From: CAZYXZ01 sp964651395
GTDB taxonomy: Bacteria > Actinomycetota > Actinomycetes > BP-191
Reading direction: 5' to 3'
Assembly: GCA_964651395.1 (NCBI GenBank)
Contig: CAZYXZ010000007.1
Coordinates: forward strand, 1 to 61,141
Length of the DNA stretch: 61,141 nt
Shown: piece by piece, positions 32,939-40,882 of the stretch
Layout of the letters: the number at the start of each line of letters is the position of its first letter
Numbering within the stretch: position 1 is the stretch's first letter
Notes under the pieces: generated by a model
Seen by the model: the letters and a program-made list of their open reading frames with translations, nothing else
What the model was told of the DNA's origin: nothing
The model's database searches: none
Translations under genes and position numbers: made by a program

Positions 32939-33439
32939 TCAGCCGACGACGGGGCTGCGTCGCTCGAGCAGCAGCACGTCCCGCCAGGCGTCGCCCATCC
33001 GCCCGAGGCGCTCCCGCCGCCCCACGACCCGGAACCCGCATTGCTCGTGCAGCGCCACGCTGGCCAGGTTCTCCGGGAAGACGCCCGACTGCAGGGTCCA
33101 GATGCCGCCCGCCTCGCTGTGCTCGATGACGGCGGCGAGCAGGGCCCGGCCGACGCCGCGCCGATGATGTGCCGGGTCGACGTACACGCTCACCTCGGCC
33201 ACGCCGCCGTAGACGCAGCGGTCGCTGGTGGGGCTCAGTGCCGCCCACCCGACGACAGCGAGTCCAGTGGGGCCGGCAAGCTCCGCGACGAGCCGCGGGG
33301 CGGCCAGGTGGCCGGCGTCCCAGGCTGGCCAGTCCGGCGCGTCGGTCTCGAACGTCGAGTCCCCGGCCTCGATGCCGGCTCGGAAGATCGCCGCGACCGC
33401 CGGGTAGTCGCTGGCCAGCATCGTGCGCAGCTCCACCAT
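32939..33439 (-). CDS. GNAT-family N-acetyltransferase
   Basis: 166 residues. Acetyl-CoA binding motif A is VYVDPAHHRRGVGRALLAAVI and motif B FPENLASVALHEQCGFRVVG; the start (MVELRTMLASDYPAVAAIFR) and WPAWDA region match the phosphinothricin-acetyltransferase branch. It likely acetylates a small amine or amino-acid analogue in the cytosol; substrate is open. The gene begins 2 bp after the SDR stop, so it is probably its operon partner. Confidence 0.85.
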   Translation of the reverse strand: MVELRTMLASDYPAVAAIFRAGIEAGDSTFETDAPDWPAWDAGHLAAPRLVAELAGPTGLAVVGWAALSPTSDRCVYGGVAEVSVYVDPAHHRRGVGRALLAAVIEHSEAGGIWTLQSGVFPENLASVALHEQCGFRVVGRRERLGRMGDAWRDVLLLERRSPVVG

Positions 33440-33441
33440 CG

Positions 33442-34230
33442 CTAGGGCTGCTTCCCGTGCGCTGCCCGGTCATAGCGACGCAGCCCCCAGCGCATCGGTC
33501 GGCCGAGCAGCGGATACATGACGCCGGGCGCGCCGTAGCGGCGCGGGACGGTCAGCATGACGCGGGGCCGCCGCACCAGCGACAGAACACCGTCGGCGAC
33601 CACGCGGGGCGGGTAGAGCTTCCCCGAGTAGGTCGCGCCGCTGCCGTCCAGGCCCCAGATCTCGGTGTCGATCGGCCCGGGGCTGAGCACGCAGACGTCG
33701 ACGCCGCTGCCGTGCAGCTCGACGGCCAGACCGTGCGACCACAGCGACAGGGCGGCCTTCGCGGCGCCGTACGCGGACTCGCGGGGGTTGGGCAGGTAGC
33801 CCGCGACGGACGTGACGTTGACGACGACGCCCGCACGGCGCTCCAGCATCCCGGGCAGCGCCGCCATCGTCATCCGTGCGGCCCCCAGGTAGTTCACCTG
33901 GAGCACGTGCTCGATCTCCTCGACCGTGGTGTCGGCGGCCGGCTTGTGCAGACCCACGCCGGCGTTGTTGACCACGACGTCGACCCTGCCGTGACGGTGC
34001 ACGGCGGCGGCCACCACGTCCGTCCCCGCGCTGGGCTCGGCCACGTCGGCCGGGACGGCGAGAGCGGGCGGGCCCACCCGGCCACACCGCTCGACGACCT
34101 CGGCCAGCCGGTCGGCGCGGCGGGCCACTGCCACCACGTGGGCGCCAGCGGCGGCCAGCGCCTCCGCGGTCGCGGCGCCGATGCCCGCGGACGCGCCGGT
34201 GACCACCGCCACCGCTCCCGCTGGGTTCAC
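33442..34230 (-). CDS. Short-chain dehydrogenase/reductase
   Basis: 262 residues from GTG 34230 with AGGGAGG upstream; the longer open frame lacks homology. Classical SDR with TGASAGIG cofactor motif, VVNNAGVG, catalytic Ser in VNVTSVAGY and Tyr-x3-Lys in SAYGAAKAALSL. The C-terminus has a short hydrophobic segment, suggesting peripheral membrane association. It oxidises or reduces a hydroxyl/keto group with NAD(P); substrate unknown. Probably transcribed with the GNAT gene that follows. Confidence 0.9.
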   Translation of the reverse strand: MNPAGAVAVVTGASAGIGAATAEALAAAGAHVVAVARRADRLAEVVERCGRVGPPALAVPADVAEPSAGTDVVAAAVHRHGRVDVVVNNAGVGLHKPAADTTVEEIEHVLQVNYLGAARMTMAALPGMLERRAGVVVNVTSVAGYLPNPRESAYGAAKAALSLWSHGLAVELHGSGVDVCVLSPGPIDTEIWGLDGSGATYSGKLYPPRVVADGVLSLVRRPRVMLTVPRRYGAPGVMYPLLGRPMRWGLRRYDRAAHGKQP

Positions 34231-34342
34231 GCCGCCTCCCTGGGTCGGCGAGAGCATAGGCCGTGCCAAGGGCCTCATGACTACGGAGAAATGCCCCGGA
34301 TTGGTCATGTCGCCGCACGCGGGAGTCGTCGACAGTGCGGGG

Positions 34343-34723
34343 ATGCACAGGCCGCCTGCCCGTGACCAGGGCTTCACGTTGCTCGAGTTGCTGTCCGTCG
34401 TCGTCATCATCGGCCTGCTCGCCGCGATCGCCGTCCCGACGTTCTTCGCGCAGCGCAGGAAGGCCATGGCCGCGTCGGCCCGCTCGATGCTGCGCGACCT
34501 CGCCACGTCGGAGGAGGCCTACCTCACCGAGCACGGCGTGTACGGCGACCTCGGCGAGCTCGACGAGGTGCCGAGCACGAAGGACGTGACCGTCCGCATC
34601 GTCAGCGGCGTGGGTTCGCCGGAGGCGTTCTGCGCGACGGCGGAGCATCGCGCCGGTGGGGGTGCCTGGTACTTCGACAGCGACGGCGGCGGCCTGCTCG
34701 CGTCAGGGGTTGCGTGTACCTGA
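34343..34723 (+). CDS. Type IV prepilin-like protein
   Basis: 126 residues from ATG 34343. The start carries a class III signal: basic leader, then QG-FTLLELLSVVVIIGLLAA with Glu at +5, the prepilin peptidase site and hydrophobic helix. The globular part has two Cys near the C-terminus (FCATAEH and GVACT), likely a disulfide. No assembly ATPase, prepilin peptidase, PilC-type protein or other pilin is nearby, so it depends on machinery elsewhere. An in-frame upstream ATG (34277) would add a non-basic leader and is less likely. It diverges from the SDR gene at 34230. Confidence 0.82.
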   Translation: MHRPPARDQGFTLLELLSVVVIIGLLAAIAVPTFFAQRRKAMAASARSMLRDLATSEEAYLTEHGVYGDLGELDEVPSTKDVTVRIVSGVGSPEAFCATAEHRAGGGAWYFDSDGGGLLASGVACT

Positions 34724-34730
34724 GCCGGCC

Positions 34731-34994
34731 TCAGCCGGCGCGCGATCGCGCGTAGGCGGCCACGCCGCCGCTGATGCCGCACAGCACGGCGAGGAAGACC
34801 GCGGTGCCGACCGCCATCCAGTCACCGACCATCTCGCCGCCGAGCGGGATGATCGCCTTCCAGAAGAACAAGGACAGCAGGCCGCCGAGCAGCGCACCCG
34901 CGGCGGCGCCGGCCAGCGCGCCGACCATCACCTCGAGGGTCGTGTCCTGTGCAGGTGGGTTCTTGCTGTAGAAGTCGACACCGATGCTCGCCAT
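34731..34994 (-). CDS. Small two-helix membrane protein
   Basis: 87 residues. After a polar start (MASIGVDFYSKNPPAQ) are two membrane segments, the first Gly/Ala-rich (VGALAGAAAGALLGGLLSLFF) and the second AVFLAVLCGISGGVAAYA, ending with positive residues. No family assigned. It converges with the prepilin gene, 7 bp between stops. Confidence 0.65.
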   Translation of the reverse strand: MASIGVDFYSKNPPAQDTTLEVMVGALAGAAAGALLGGLLSLFFWKAIIPLGGEMVGDWMAVGTAVFLAVLCGISGGVAAYARSRAG

Positions 34995-35056
34995 AGCAGT
35001 CGAGTGCCCACGCGCGCGAGGAGTGAATCAGAAACCGTCGCCGTGGTGAGAGAGCC

Positions 35057-35230
35057 CTACCCGCGCTCTCGACGCGTTCGCTCGCGCCCACGGCGTACGA
35101 CGAGGACGGCGACGCCGAAGCCGGCTGCCGCGACGCACAGCCCGATCACCACGGCGAGACCGGAGCGGTCGACCGGGTTCTCCCCGATCCGCTGCGCCGC
35201 CTCGGCGGCGTAGGCCGGCAGGGAGGACAT
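35057..35230 (-). CDS. 57-residue single-pass membrane protein
   Basis: From ATG 35230 the frame gives M-S-S-L-P-A-Y, a polar stretch, a membrane helix (GLAVVIGLCVAAAGFGVAVL) and a strongly basic tail (VVRRGRERTRRERG). GGGGG lies just before the start. Codon bias suits the region. It is 12 bp downstream of the universal-stress-like gene on the same strand. Function unknown. Confidence 0.5.
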   Translation of the reverse strand: MSSLPAYAAEAAQRIGENPVDRSGLAVVIGLCVAAAGFGVAVLVVRRGRERTRRERG

Positions 35231-35242
35231 GCCCCCACGATC

Positions 35243-35701
35243 TCAGGCGGCGGGCACCATCTCCACCTGCACGTCGCCCGTGTCGCCCTTTGCCGCGTTG
35301 ACGTCGTCGACGAAGTCGGGGTCGAGGTCGGCCGGCAGCAGGATGAGCTGCGCATGCTCGCGCGCGGCGTACTCGACGAGCGCCTTGCCGCTCGACTGCT
35401 CCGGGAGCCAGCCGTAGGCGTCGGTGCCGGCCTTCCGCGCGTGCTGGACCTGCAGGGCCAGCCCGTGCTGGCCGAGCTTCTCGAGCTCGACCGGGTCGAG
35501 CGGGTGGTCATAGAGGTCGGCCTCGCCGCCCGCCGCCCAGATGTTGGGTCGCGGGCTGGAGAACGCCCCCGACGACGCGGCGTCGTAGGCGATGAGGCGC
35601 AGCCCATCCGCCTTCGCGCGCTCGGCTGCCGCTCGCACAAAGGGCGCGGAGCGCTCGGTCCCGTCGGTACAGACGATGATGCTCGGGGTCGGCTCGTTCA
35701 C
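35243..35701 (-). CDS. Universal-stress-protein-like protein
   Basis: 152 residues from GTG 35701 with GGAGGG upstream. PSIIVCTDGTERSAPFVRAA is the first strand and helix of a USP fold, but the C-terminal ATP-binding G-x2-G-x9-G(S/T) is not seen; ALVEYAAREHAQLILLPADL gives the matching alpha/beta segment. So USP-type fold with doubtful nucleotide binding. It diverges from the quinone oxidoreductase gene. Function cannot be predicted. Confidence 0.65.
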   Translation of the reverse strand: MNEPTPSIIVCTDGTERSAPFVRAAAERAKADGLRLIAYDAASSGAFSSPRPNIWAAGGEADLYDHPLDPVELEKLGQHGLALQVQHARKAGTDAYGWLPEQSSGKALVEYAAREHAQLILLPADLDPDFVDDVNAAKGDTGDVQVEMVPAA

Positions 35702-35793
35702 GTCGCCCTCCAGGCATGGCTCGATCGATCTGGCGCACGGTTCACCGGCTGTCATCCCCGGCGGGCCGCCCCGGCAACCGCGAGAGGGAGCAG

Positions 35794-36777
35794 ATGCACG
35801 CGATCGTCCTCGACGGGCACGGCGGCCCGGAGGTCCTCACGTGGGCCGAGGTGCCCGACCCGGTGCCCGCCGCCGGTGAGGTGCTGCTCGACGTCACCGC
35901 GACGGCGGTCAACCGCGCCGACCTGCTGCAGCGCCAGGGTTTCTACAACCCGCCACCCGGCGCTTCCGCGATCCTCGGACTCGAGTGCGCGGGCGTGGTC
36001 GCCGCACTCGGCCCGGGTGCGAGCCGATGGCAGGTGGGCGACGAGGTGTGCGCACTGCTCGCCGGCGGCGGCTACGCCCAGCGGGTCGCCGTACCCGAGG
36101 GTCAGTGCCTGCCGCTGCCCGGCCTCTCGCTCGTCGAGTCCGCGGCGCTGCCCGAGGCGGTCTGCACGGTGTGGAGCAACCTGGTCGACGTCGCGCGGCT
36201 GCAGGCGGGCGACTGGCTGCTCGTGCACGGCGGCGCGAGCGGTGTCGGTACGACGGCCATCCAGGTCGCGACGTCACTCGGCGGCAAGGTCGTCGTCACC
36301 GCCGGCTCCGCGGCGAAGCTCGACCGGTGTCGCGAGCTCGGCGCGCTCGCCGGCATCGACTACCGGAGCGAGGACTTCCCCGACCGGATGCGGGAGATCA
36401 CCGACGGGCACGGCGCCGACGTGATCCTCGACATCATCGGCGCGCGGTACCTGCCCGCGAACGTCCGCGCCCTGGCGACCGCCGGACGTCTGGTGGTCAT
36501 CGGGATGCAGGGTGGGACGACCGGCGAGCTCGATCTCGCCCAGCTGCTCGGGAAGCGCGCGTCCGTCGCCGCGACCAGCCTGCGCGGCCGGCCGCCCGAG
36601 CAGAAGGCGTCCATCGTGCGCGCCGTCGGCGAGCACGTGTGGCCGATGGTCGAGGACGGCCGCGTGCGACCGGTGGTCGACCGCGTGCTCCCGCTCCGGG
36701 AGGCCGCCGAGGCGCACCGCGTGGTCGAGGCGAGCGAGCACGTCGGCAAGGTCGTGCTGGTCACGGCTCTAGGCTGA
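35794..36777 (+). CDS. NAD(P)H-quinone oxidoreductase, zinc-free MDR family
   Basis: 327 residues from ATG 35794, with GAGAGGGAG upstream. MDR fold: GroES-like N-terminus (LDVTATAVNRADLLQRQGFY, typical of the PIG3 branch), nucleotide motif VHGGASGVGTTAIQVA near residue 148 and conserved DIIGARYLPANVRALATAGR. No zinc ligands. It reduces quinones or enones with NADPH in the cytosol. The bpa gene follows 4 bp later, but that has its own promoter within the end of this gene. Confidence 0.92.
   Translation: MHAIVLDGHGGPEVLTWAEVPDPVPAAGEVLLDVTATAVNRADLLQRQGFYNPPPGASAILGLECAGVVAALGPGASRWQVGDEVCALLAGGGYAQRVAVPEGQCLPLPGLSLVESAALPEAVCTVWSNLVDVARLQAGDWLLVHGGASGVGTTAIQVATSLGGKVVVTAGSAAKLDRCRELGALAGIDYRSEDFPDRMREITDGHGADVILDIIGARYLPANVRALATAGRLVVIGMQGGTTGELDLAQLLGKRASVAATSLRGRPPEQKASIVRAVGEHVWPMVEDGRVRPVVDRVLPLREAAEAHRVVEASEHVGKVVLVTALG
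36770..36775 (+). promoter_or_regulatory. -10 element of a leaderless bpa transcript
   Basis: TAGGCT, six bases, then the ATG of bpa at 36782. No ribosome-binding site precedes the ATG. The element overlaps the stop of the quinone oxidoreductase gene. Confidence 0.5.
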
Positions 36778-36781
36778 CCCC

Positions 36782-37282
36782 ATGACGGATGAGATGACCG
36801 AGGAAGCTCAGCCCGAGGTACTCCCCGCCGAGGAGGCGGTCGGGGCCGCCGTCGACGGCGGGCCGCTCGACACGCTGATCGAGCAGCCGGCGAAGGTCAT
36901 GCGCATCGGCATGATGATCAAGCAGCTGCTCGAGGAGGTCCGCGCTGCGCCGCTCGACGAGGCCAGCCGCAACCGCCTGCGGGAGATCCACCAGAGCTCC
37001 ATCAAGGAGCTGGCCAGCGGCCTGGCGCCGGAGCTGCGCGAGGAGCTGGACCGGCTGACGCTGCCGTTCGACGAGTCGGGCACCCCGAGCGACGCGGAGC
37101 TGCGCGTGGCGCAGGCCCAGCTGGTCGGCTGGCTGGAGGGGCTCTTCCACGGGATCCAGACCGCGCTGTTCGCGCAGCAGATGGCCGCACGCGCCCAGCT
37201 CGAGCAGATGCGCAACCGCGCGCTGCCGCCGGGTCCGGACGGCGCGTTCGGCCAGCCCAACCAGAGCGGGCCCTATCTGTGA
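36782..37282 (+). CDS. bpa: Bacterial proteasome activator (Bpa/PafE)
   Basis: 166 residues. Helical core (LIEQPAKVMRIGMMIKQLL, RLREIHQSSIKELASGL, LVGWLEGLFHGIQTALFAQQM) is the DUF2587 family that includes Mycobacterium tuberculosis Rv3780. Bpa forms a dodecameric ring that opens the 20S proteasome without ATP. The C-terminus is GPYL, corresponding to the GQYL (HbYX-like) docking tail, so binding to the proteasome should be retained. The start is leaderless. It overlaps the next gene by GTGA, an association worth attention. Confidence 0.93.
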   Translation: MTDEMTEEAQPEVLPAEEAVGAAVDGGPLDTLIEQPAKVMRIGMMIKQLLEEVRAAPLDEASRNRLREIHQSSIKELASGLAPELREELDRLTLPFDESGTPSDAELRVAQAQLVGWLEGLFHGIQTALFAQQMAARAQLEQMRNRALPPGPDGAFGQPNQSGPYL

Positions 37283-38724
37283 GCATCACCGACGACCTGC
37301 TCGACGAGCTCGACCTGCAGCGCGACGGGATCGACCCGGAACGACTGGCGATCTGCCTGCAGGTGATCGCGGACATCGACCACCTGCCGCTGGACCATCC
37401 CGACGCCGTCGTCGTACGCCAGGCGATCGCCAAGCAGGTGAAGACGCTCAAGATCCTGCGGAAGAAGGCGCGGCGTGAGGCCGACGCCGCCGTCACGGCG
37501 GCCACTGCGACCGCCGCGCCGGACCGGATCGACGACGAGACCCGCGGGATCCAGCTGGCGGCGAGCAGCGCCGAGCCGGTCGTCGGGCGCCTGCACTACG
37601 CGCGGTCCTGCTACACCTGCAAGCAGCGCTACCGCGAGGTGCACGCCTTCTACCACCAGCTCTGCCCGGCCTGCGCCGAGCTCAACTGGGCACGGCGTGA
37701 GGCCCGCACGGACCTGACCGGCCGTCGCGCGCTGCTCACCGGCGGGCGCGCGAAGATCGGCATGTACATCGCGCTGCGCCTCCTCCGCGACGGCGCGCAC
37801 ACGACCATCACCACGCGGTTTCCGAACGATGCCGTACGCCGGTTCACGTCGATGCCGGACAGTGCCGACTGGCTGCACCGGCTGCGCATCGTCGGCATCG
37901 ACCTGCGCGATCCGCACCAGGTCATCGCGCTGGCCGACGAGGTCAGCGCCCAGGGACCGCTCGACATCCTCATCAACAACGCCTGCCAGACCGTGCGCCG
38001 CTCAACAGGCGCGTACCAGCAGCTGATCGCCGCAGAGAGCGCACCCTTGCCGGAGGGTCCCCTGCCCGACGTCGTGGCGCTCGGCCGGCCGAGCAGCGCG
38101 CACCCGCTGGCCCTCGGTGACACGGCGACCTTCCAGCCGCACGAACTGACCGCCCTCGCCCTGACCAGCGGCTCGGCCAGCCTCGCCCGGGTCGCCGACA
38201 ACACCGCGATCGACGCCGGCGGTCTCGTGCCCGACCTCGCACCGATCAACAGCTGGACGCAGCGCGTGCACGAGGTCGACGCACTCGAGCTGCTCGAGGT
38301 GCAGCTGTGCAACGTCACCGCGCCGTTCATCCTGGTCAGCCGGCTCCGGCCGGCGCTCGCCGCCTCGCCGGCGCGGCGCACGTATGTCGTCAACGTGTCG
38401 GCGATGGAGGGCCAGTTCAGCCGTGGCTACAAGGGCCCCGGCCACCCGCACACCAACATGGCCAAGGCCGCGCTGAACATGCTCACGCGGACGAGCGCGC
38501 AGGAGCTGCTCACCGACGGCATCCTGATGACCAGCGTCGACACCGGCTGGATCACCGACGAGCGGCCGCACCCGCTGAAGGCGCGCCTCGCCGAAGAGGG
38601 CTTCCACGCGCCGCTCGACCTAGCCGACGGCGCCGCCCGGGTCTACGACCCCATCGTCCGCGGCGAGCAGGGCGAGGACCTCTACGGCTGCTTCCTCAAG
38701 GACTACGCCCCCTCGCCCTGGTAG
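37279..38724 (+). CDS. SDR-like protein with N-terminal helical domain and zinc ribbon
   Basis: 481 residues from GTG 37279, overlapping the bpa stop. Residues 1-75 are a helical, Leu-rich region; residues about 108-140 contain two Cys pairs (SCYTCKQRY and LCPAC), a likely zinc ribbon. Residues 145-480 have SDR topology with LTGGRAKIGMYIA (cofactor motif) and INNAC. The catalytic pattern is atypical: Ser in VVNVSAMEG is present, but the Tyr of Y-x3-K is replaced by Thr (T-N-M-A-K), and a 60-residue insertion lies in the middle. It may be a non-redox or sugar/NADP-binding protein. Coupling to bpa hints at a role in proteasome function (inference). Confidence 0.82.
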   Translation: MSITDDLLDELDLQRDGIDPERLAICLQVIADIDHLPLDHPDAVVVRQAIAKQVKTLKILRKKARREADAAVTAATATAAPDRIDDETRGIQLAASSAEPVVGRLHYARSCYTCKQRYREVHAFYHQLCPACAELNWARREARTDLTGRRALLTGGRAKIGMYIALRLLRDGAHTTITTRFPNDAVRRFTSMPDSADWLHRLRIVGIDLRDPHQVIALADEVSAQGPLDILINNACQTVRRSTGAYQQLIAAESAPLPEGPLPDVVALGRPSSAHPLALGDTATFQPHELTALALTSGSASLARVADNTAIDAGGLVPDLAPINSWTQRVHEVDALELLEVQLCNVTAPFILVSRLRPALAASPARRTYVVNVSAMEGQFSRGYKGPGHPHTNMAKAALNMLTRTSAQELLTDGILMTSVDTGWITDERPHPLKARLAEEGFHAPLDLADGAARVYDPIVRGEQGEDLYGCFLKDYAPSPW

Positions 38725-39054
38725 CCCGCCCGCAGGCAGCCGCACCTCGCCAGTGGCCAGCCACCAGACCCACGCCACGTCGTCCGCCTCCGGCGGGAGC
38801 GCACCTAACCACTCGAGAGCGGCGACCGCGTCCGGCTCATGACCCTCGCACCAGCCGTCGACGCCGAGCTCGGCGGCGCAGCGTCGTCCGGCGTACGGCG
38901 GGCTCCCCGGCCCGCACAGCGCCACGAGTCGCGGCTCGGTGCCGCAGCGGTCACAGCTGCCAGCCTCGACGTGCTGCGGCCCCAGCGACGAGTGGCCCAG
39001 CCACGGCATCGCCGACAGCAACCGAACCCGCACCTCCGCCTTCGCCGGCCACAC
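38620..39054 (-). CDS. Cys-rich hypothetical protein downstream of carbonic anhydrase
   Basis: The frame on the minus strand continues from the carbonic anhydrase end. GTG 39054 gives VWPAKAEVRVRLLSAMPWLG; another GTG at 39033 is possible. Five Cys form a zinc-binding-like pattern: SCDRCG, then VALCG, GRRC and DGWCEGH. The middle VAWVWWLATGEVRLPA is plausible protein. The last 105 bp overlap the SDR 3' end on the other strand, so the true C-terminus may be shorter. 17 bp separate it from the carbonic anhydrase stop; a shared operon is likely. Function unknown. Confidence 0.5.
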   Translation of the reverse strand: MWPAKAEVRVRLLSAMPWLGHSSLGPQHVEAGSCDRCGTEPRLVALCGPGSPPYAGRRCAAELGVDGWCEGHEPDAVAALEWLGALPPEADDVAWVWWLATGEVRLPAGGLPGRGGVVLEEAAVEVLALLAADDGVVDPGGAVG

Positions 39055-39071
39055 GGCCGGCCAGGCGCCGG

Positions 39072-39566
39072 TCAGCAGACCCGCCGGAGCCGGCCCGTGT
39101 CGAGGTCGTAGAGGAAGCCGCCGACCGTGATGCTGCCGAGATAAGGCCACGACTGCACGCGCTGGACATCGGCGCGCAGTGCTCCCTCCTGGTCGTCGGT
39201 GACGAGGAAGGAGAGCGCGCGGCTGTCCGGCCCGCCGGCCTCGTGGATCGCGGCGTGCACCTCGTCCTCGGTGCCCACCATCCGGCACTTGGTGTGCGCC
39301 ACGATCATGACCCGGTCGACACCGAGCAGGTACGACGCCAGCACCAGCGTGCGCAGCACGTCGTCGGTGACCCGCGCGCCGGCGTTGCGCAGGATCTTCG
39401 CGTCACCGGGCGCGAGGCCGAGCATGGTGAGCGGGATGATCCGCGAGTCCATGCAGGTGACGACAGCCAGGCCCTTCGCGGCCGTCGCCTGGAGCTCGGC
39501 GTGCTGGTACGTGCTGGCGTACTCCTCGTTCGCCGCCAGCACGTCGTCGAACGCGTGGTCTGACAT
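39072..39566 (-). CDS. Beta-class carbonic anhydrase
   Basis: 164 residues. Zinc ligands and catalytic dyad: VTCMDSRI (Cys, Asp, Arg), and VAHTKCRM (His and Cys). The short length and TMLGLAPGDAKILRNAG context match the small actinobacterial form such as Rv1284. It interconverts CO2 and bicarbonate in the cytosol, probably for carboxylases. The start could be the GTG at 39569 or the ATG at 39566; the latter is chosen. Confidence 0.93.
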   Translation of the reverse strand: MSDHAFDDVLAANEEYASTYQHAELQATAAKGLAVVTCMDSRIIPLTMLGLAPGDAKILRNAGARVTDDVLRTLVLASYLLGVDRVMIVAHTKCRMVGTEDEVHAAIHEAGGPDSRALSFLVTDDQEGALRADVQRVQSWPYLGSITVGGFLYDLDTGRLRRVC

Positions 39567-39619
39567 CACGCGTCCAGCCTAGGGGTCAGGCGTACACGTG
39601 AGGTCGGCGAGGTGCGCGC

Positions 39620-40882
39620 CTAGCCTCCCGGCGCGAGCACCTCGCGGTCGCCGAGGTAGGGCCGCAGGGCCTTCGGCACGACGACGGACCCGTCCGGCTG
39701 CTGGTGGTTCTCCAGGAGCGCGACGATGGTCCGCGGGATCGCGACCAGCGTGCCGTTGAGCGTGTGCACCGGCTGGGGTCCACGCTCACCGCGCAGGCGA
39801 ATGTTGAGCCGTCGCGCCTGGTAGTCGGTGCAGTTCGACGTGGAGGTGACCTCCCGGTAGCGGCCCTGGGTCGGGATCCACGCCTCGCAGTCGTACTTGC
39901 GCGCGGCGGACCCGCCGAGGTCGCCGGCCGCGACGTCGATGACCCGGTACGGCAGCTCGAGCAGGGCGAGCATCTCCTCCTCCCAGGCGAGCAGGCGCTG
40001 GTGCTCCTCGACCGATTGCTCAGGAGGAGCGAACGAGAACATCTCCACCTTGTCGAACTGGTGGACGCGGATGATGCCGCGCGTGTCCTTGCCGTACGAG
40101 CCGGCCTCGCGGCGGAAGCACGTGGAGAAGCCGGCGTAGCGCAGCGGCAGCCGTTCCGCCTCCAGCACCTCGCCGCCGTGGAACGCCGCCAGGGGCACTT
40201 CCGACGTACCGACCAGGTAGAGGTCGTCGTCGCGCGCGGCGAAGACCTGCGCCTCGTCGCCGGGGAAGAAGCCCGTGCCCTCCATGGCGTCGCGGCGCAC
40301 CAGGACCGGGGGGATCACCGGGACGAAGCCGTTGGCGACTGCGCGGGCCATGGCGAGGTTGACCAGCGCCAGCTCGAGCAGCGCCCCCACACCGGTCAGG
40401 TAGTAGAAGCGCGAGCCCGACGTGCGGGCCGCGCGGTCGACGTCGATCGCGCCGAGCAGCGCGCCGAGCTCCAGGTGGTCCTTCGGCGCCGCGATCTCGG
40501 GGATCTCGCCCACCTCGCGAAGCACGAGGTAGTCGTCCTCGCCTCCGGGCGGCGTGCCGGGCTCGATGACGTTCGGCACGGCGAGATGCACGGCGCGCAG
40601 CGCGGCTTCCGCGGCGACCTCGACCGCCTCTGCCTCCTTCACGTCCTCCGCGAGCGTGCCCAGCCTCGCGAGCAGGGTCGCGCGCTCGTCGCCCTTCGCG
40701 GAGGCGACGCCCTTGCCGAGAACCTTCTGCTCGGCCCGCAATGCGCTGGCGCGGTCGATCGCCGCGCGCCGCTGCGCGTCGGCCTCGAGCAGCGCGTCCA
40801 CCAGCTCGGGGTCGGCGCCCCGAGCCCGCTGCGACTCGCGGACCAGCTCCGGCTGCTCGCGGACGAGCCTGAGGTCGATCAC
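39620..40882 (-). CDS. serS: Seryl-tRNA synthetase
   Basis: 420 residues from GTG 40882, which overlaps the pheA stop. VIDLRLVREQPELVRESQ starts the long helical arm that contacts tRNA. Class II motifs: motif 2 CFRREAGSYGKDTRGIIRVH and motif 3 NGTLVAIPRTIVALLE, with the TSEVPLAAFH serine-binding loop and TSTSNCTDYQARR. It charges tRNA-Ser and tRNA-Sec with serine. The downstream end of a DUF4446-pheA-serS operon. Confidence 0.97.
   Translation of the reverse strand: MIDLRLVREQPELVRESQRARGADPELVDALLEADAQRRAAIDRASALRAEQKVLGKGVASAKGDERATLLARLGTLAEDVKEAEAVEVAAEAALRAVHLAVPNVIEPGTPPGGEDDYLVLREVGEIPEIAAPKDHLELGALLGAIDVDRAARTSGSRFYYLTGVGALLELALVNLAMARAVANGFVPVIPPVLVRRDAMEGTGFFPGDEAQVFAARDDDLYLVGTSEVPLAAFHGGEVLEAERLPLRYAGFSTCFRREAGSYGKDTRGIIRVHQFDKVEMFSFAPPEQSVEEHQRLLAWEEEMLALLELPYRVIDVAAGDLGGSAARKYDCEAWIPTQGRYREVTSTSNCTDYQARRLNIRLRGERGPQPVHTLNGTLVAIPRTIVALLENHQQPDGSVVVPKALRPYLGDREVLAPGG

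Noticed and set aside
39570..39619. tRNA gene near serS
   Set aside because: No cloverleaf or T-loop GTTCRANNC found in the gap; no tRNA seen anywhere in the window.
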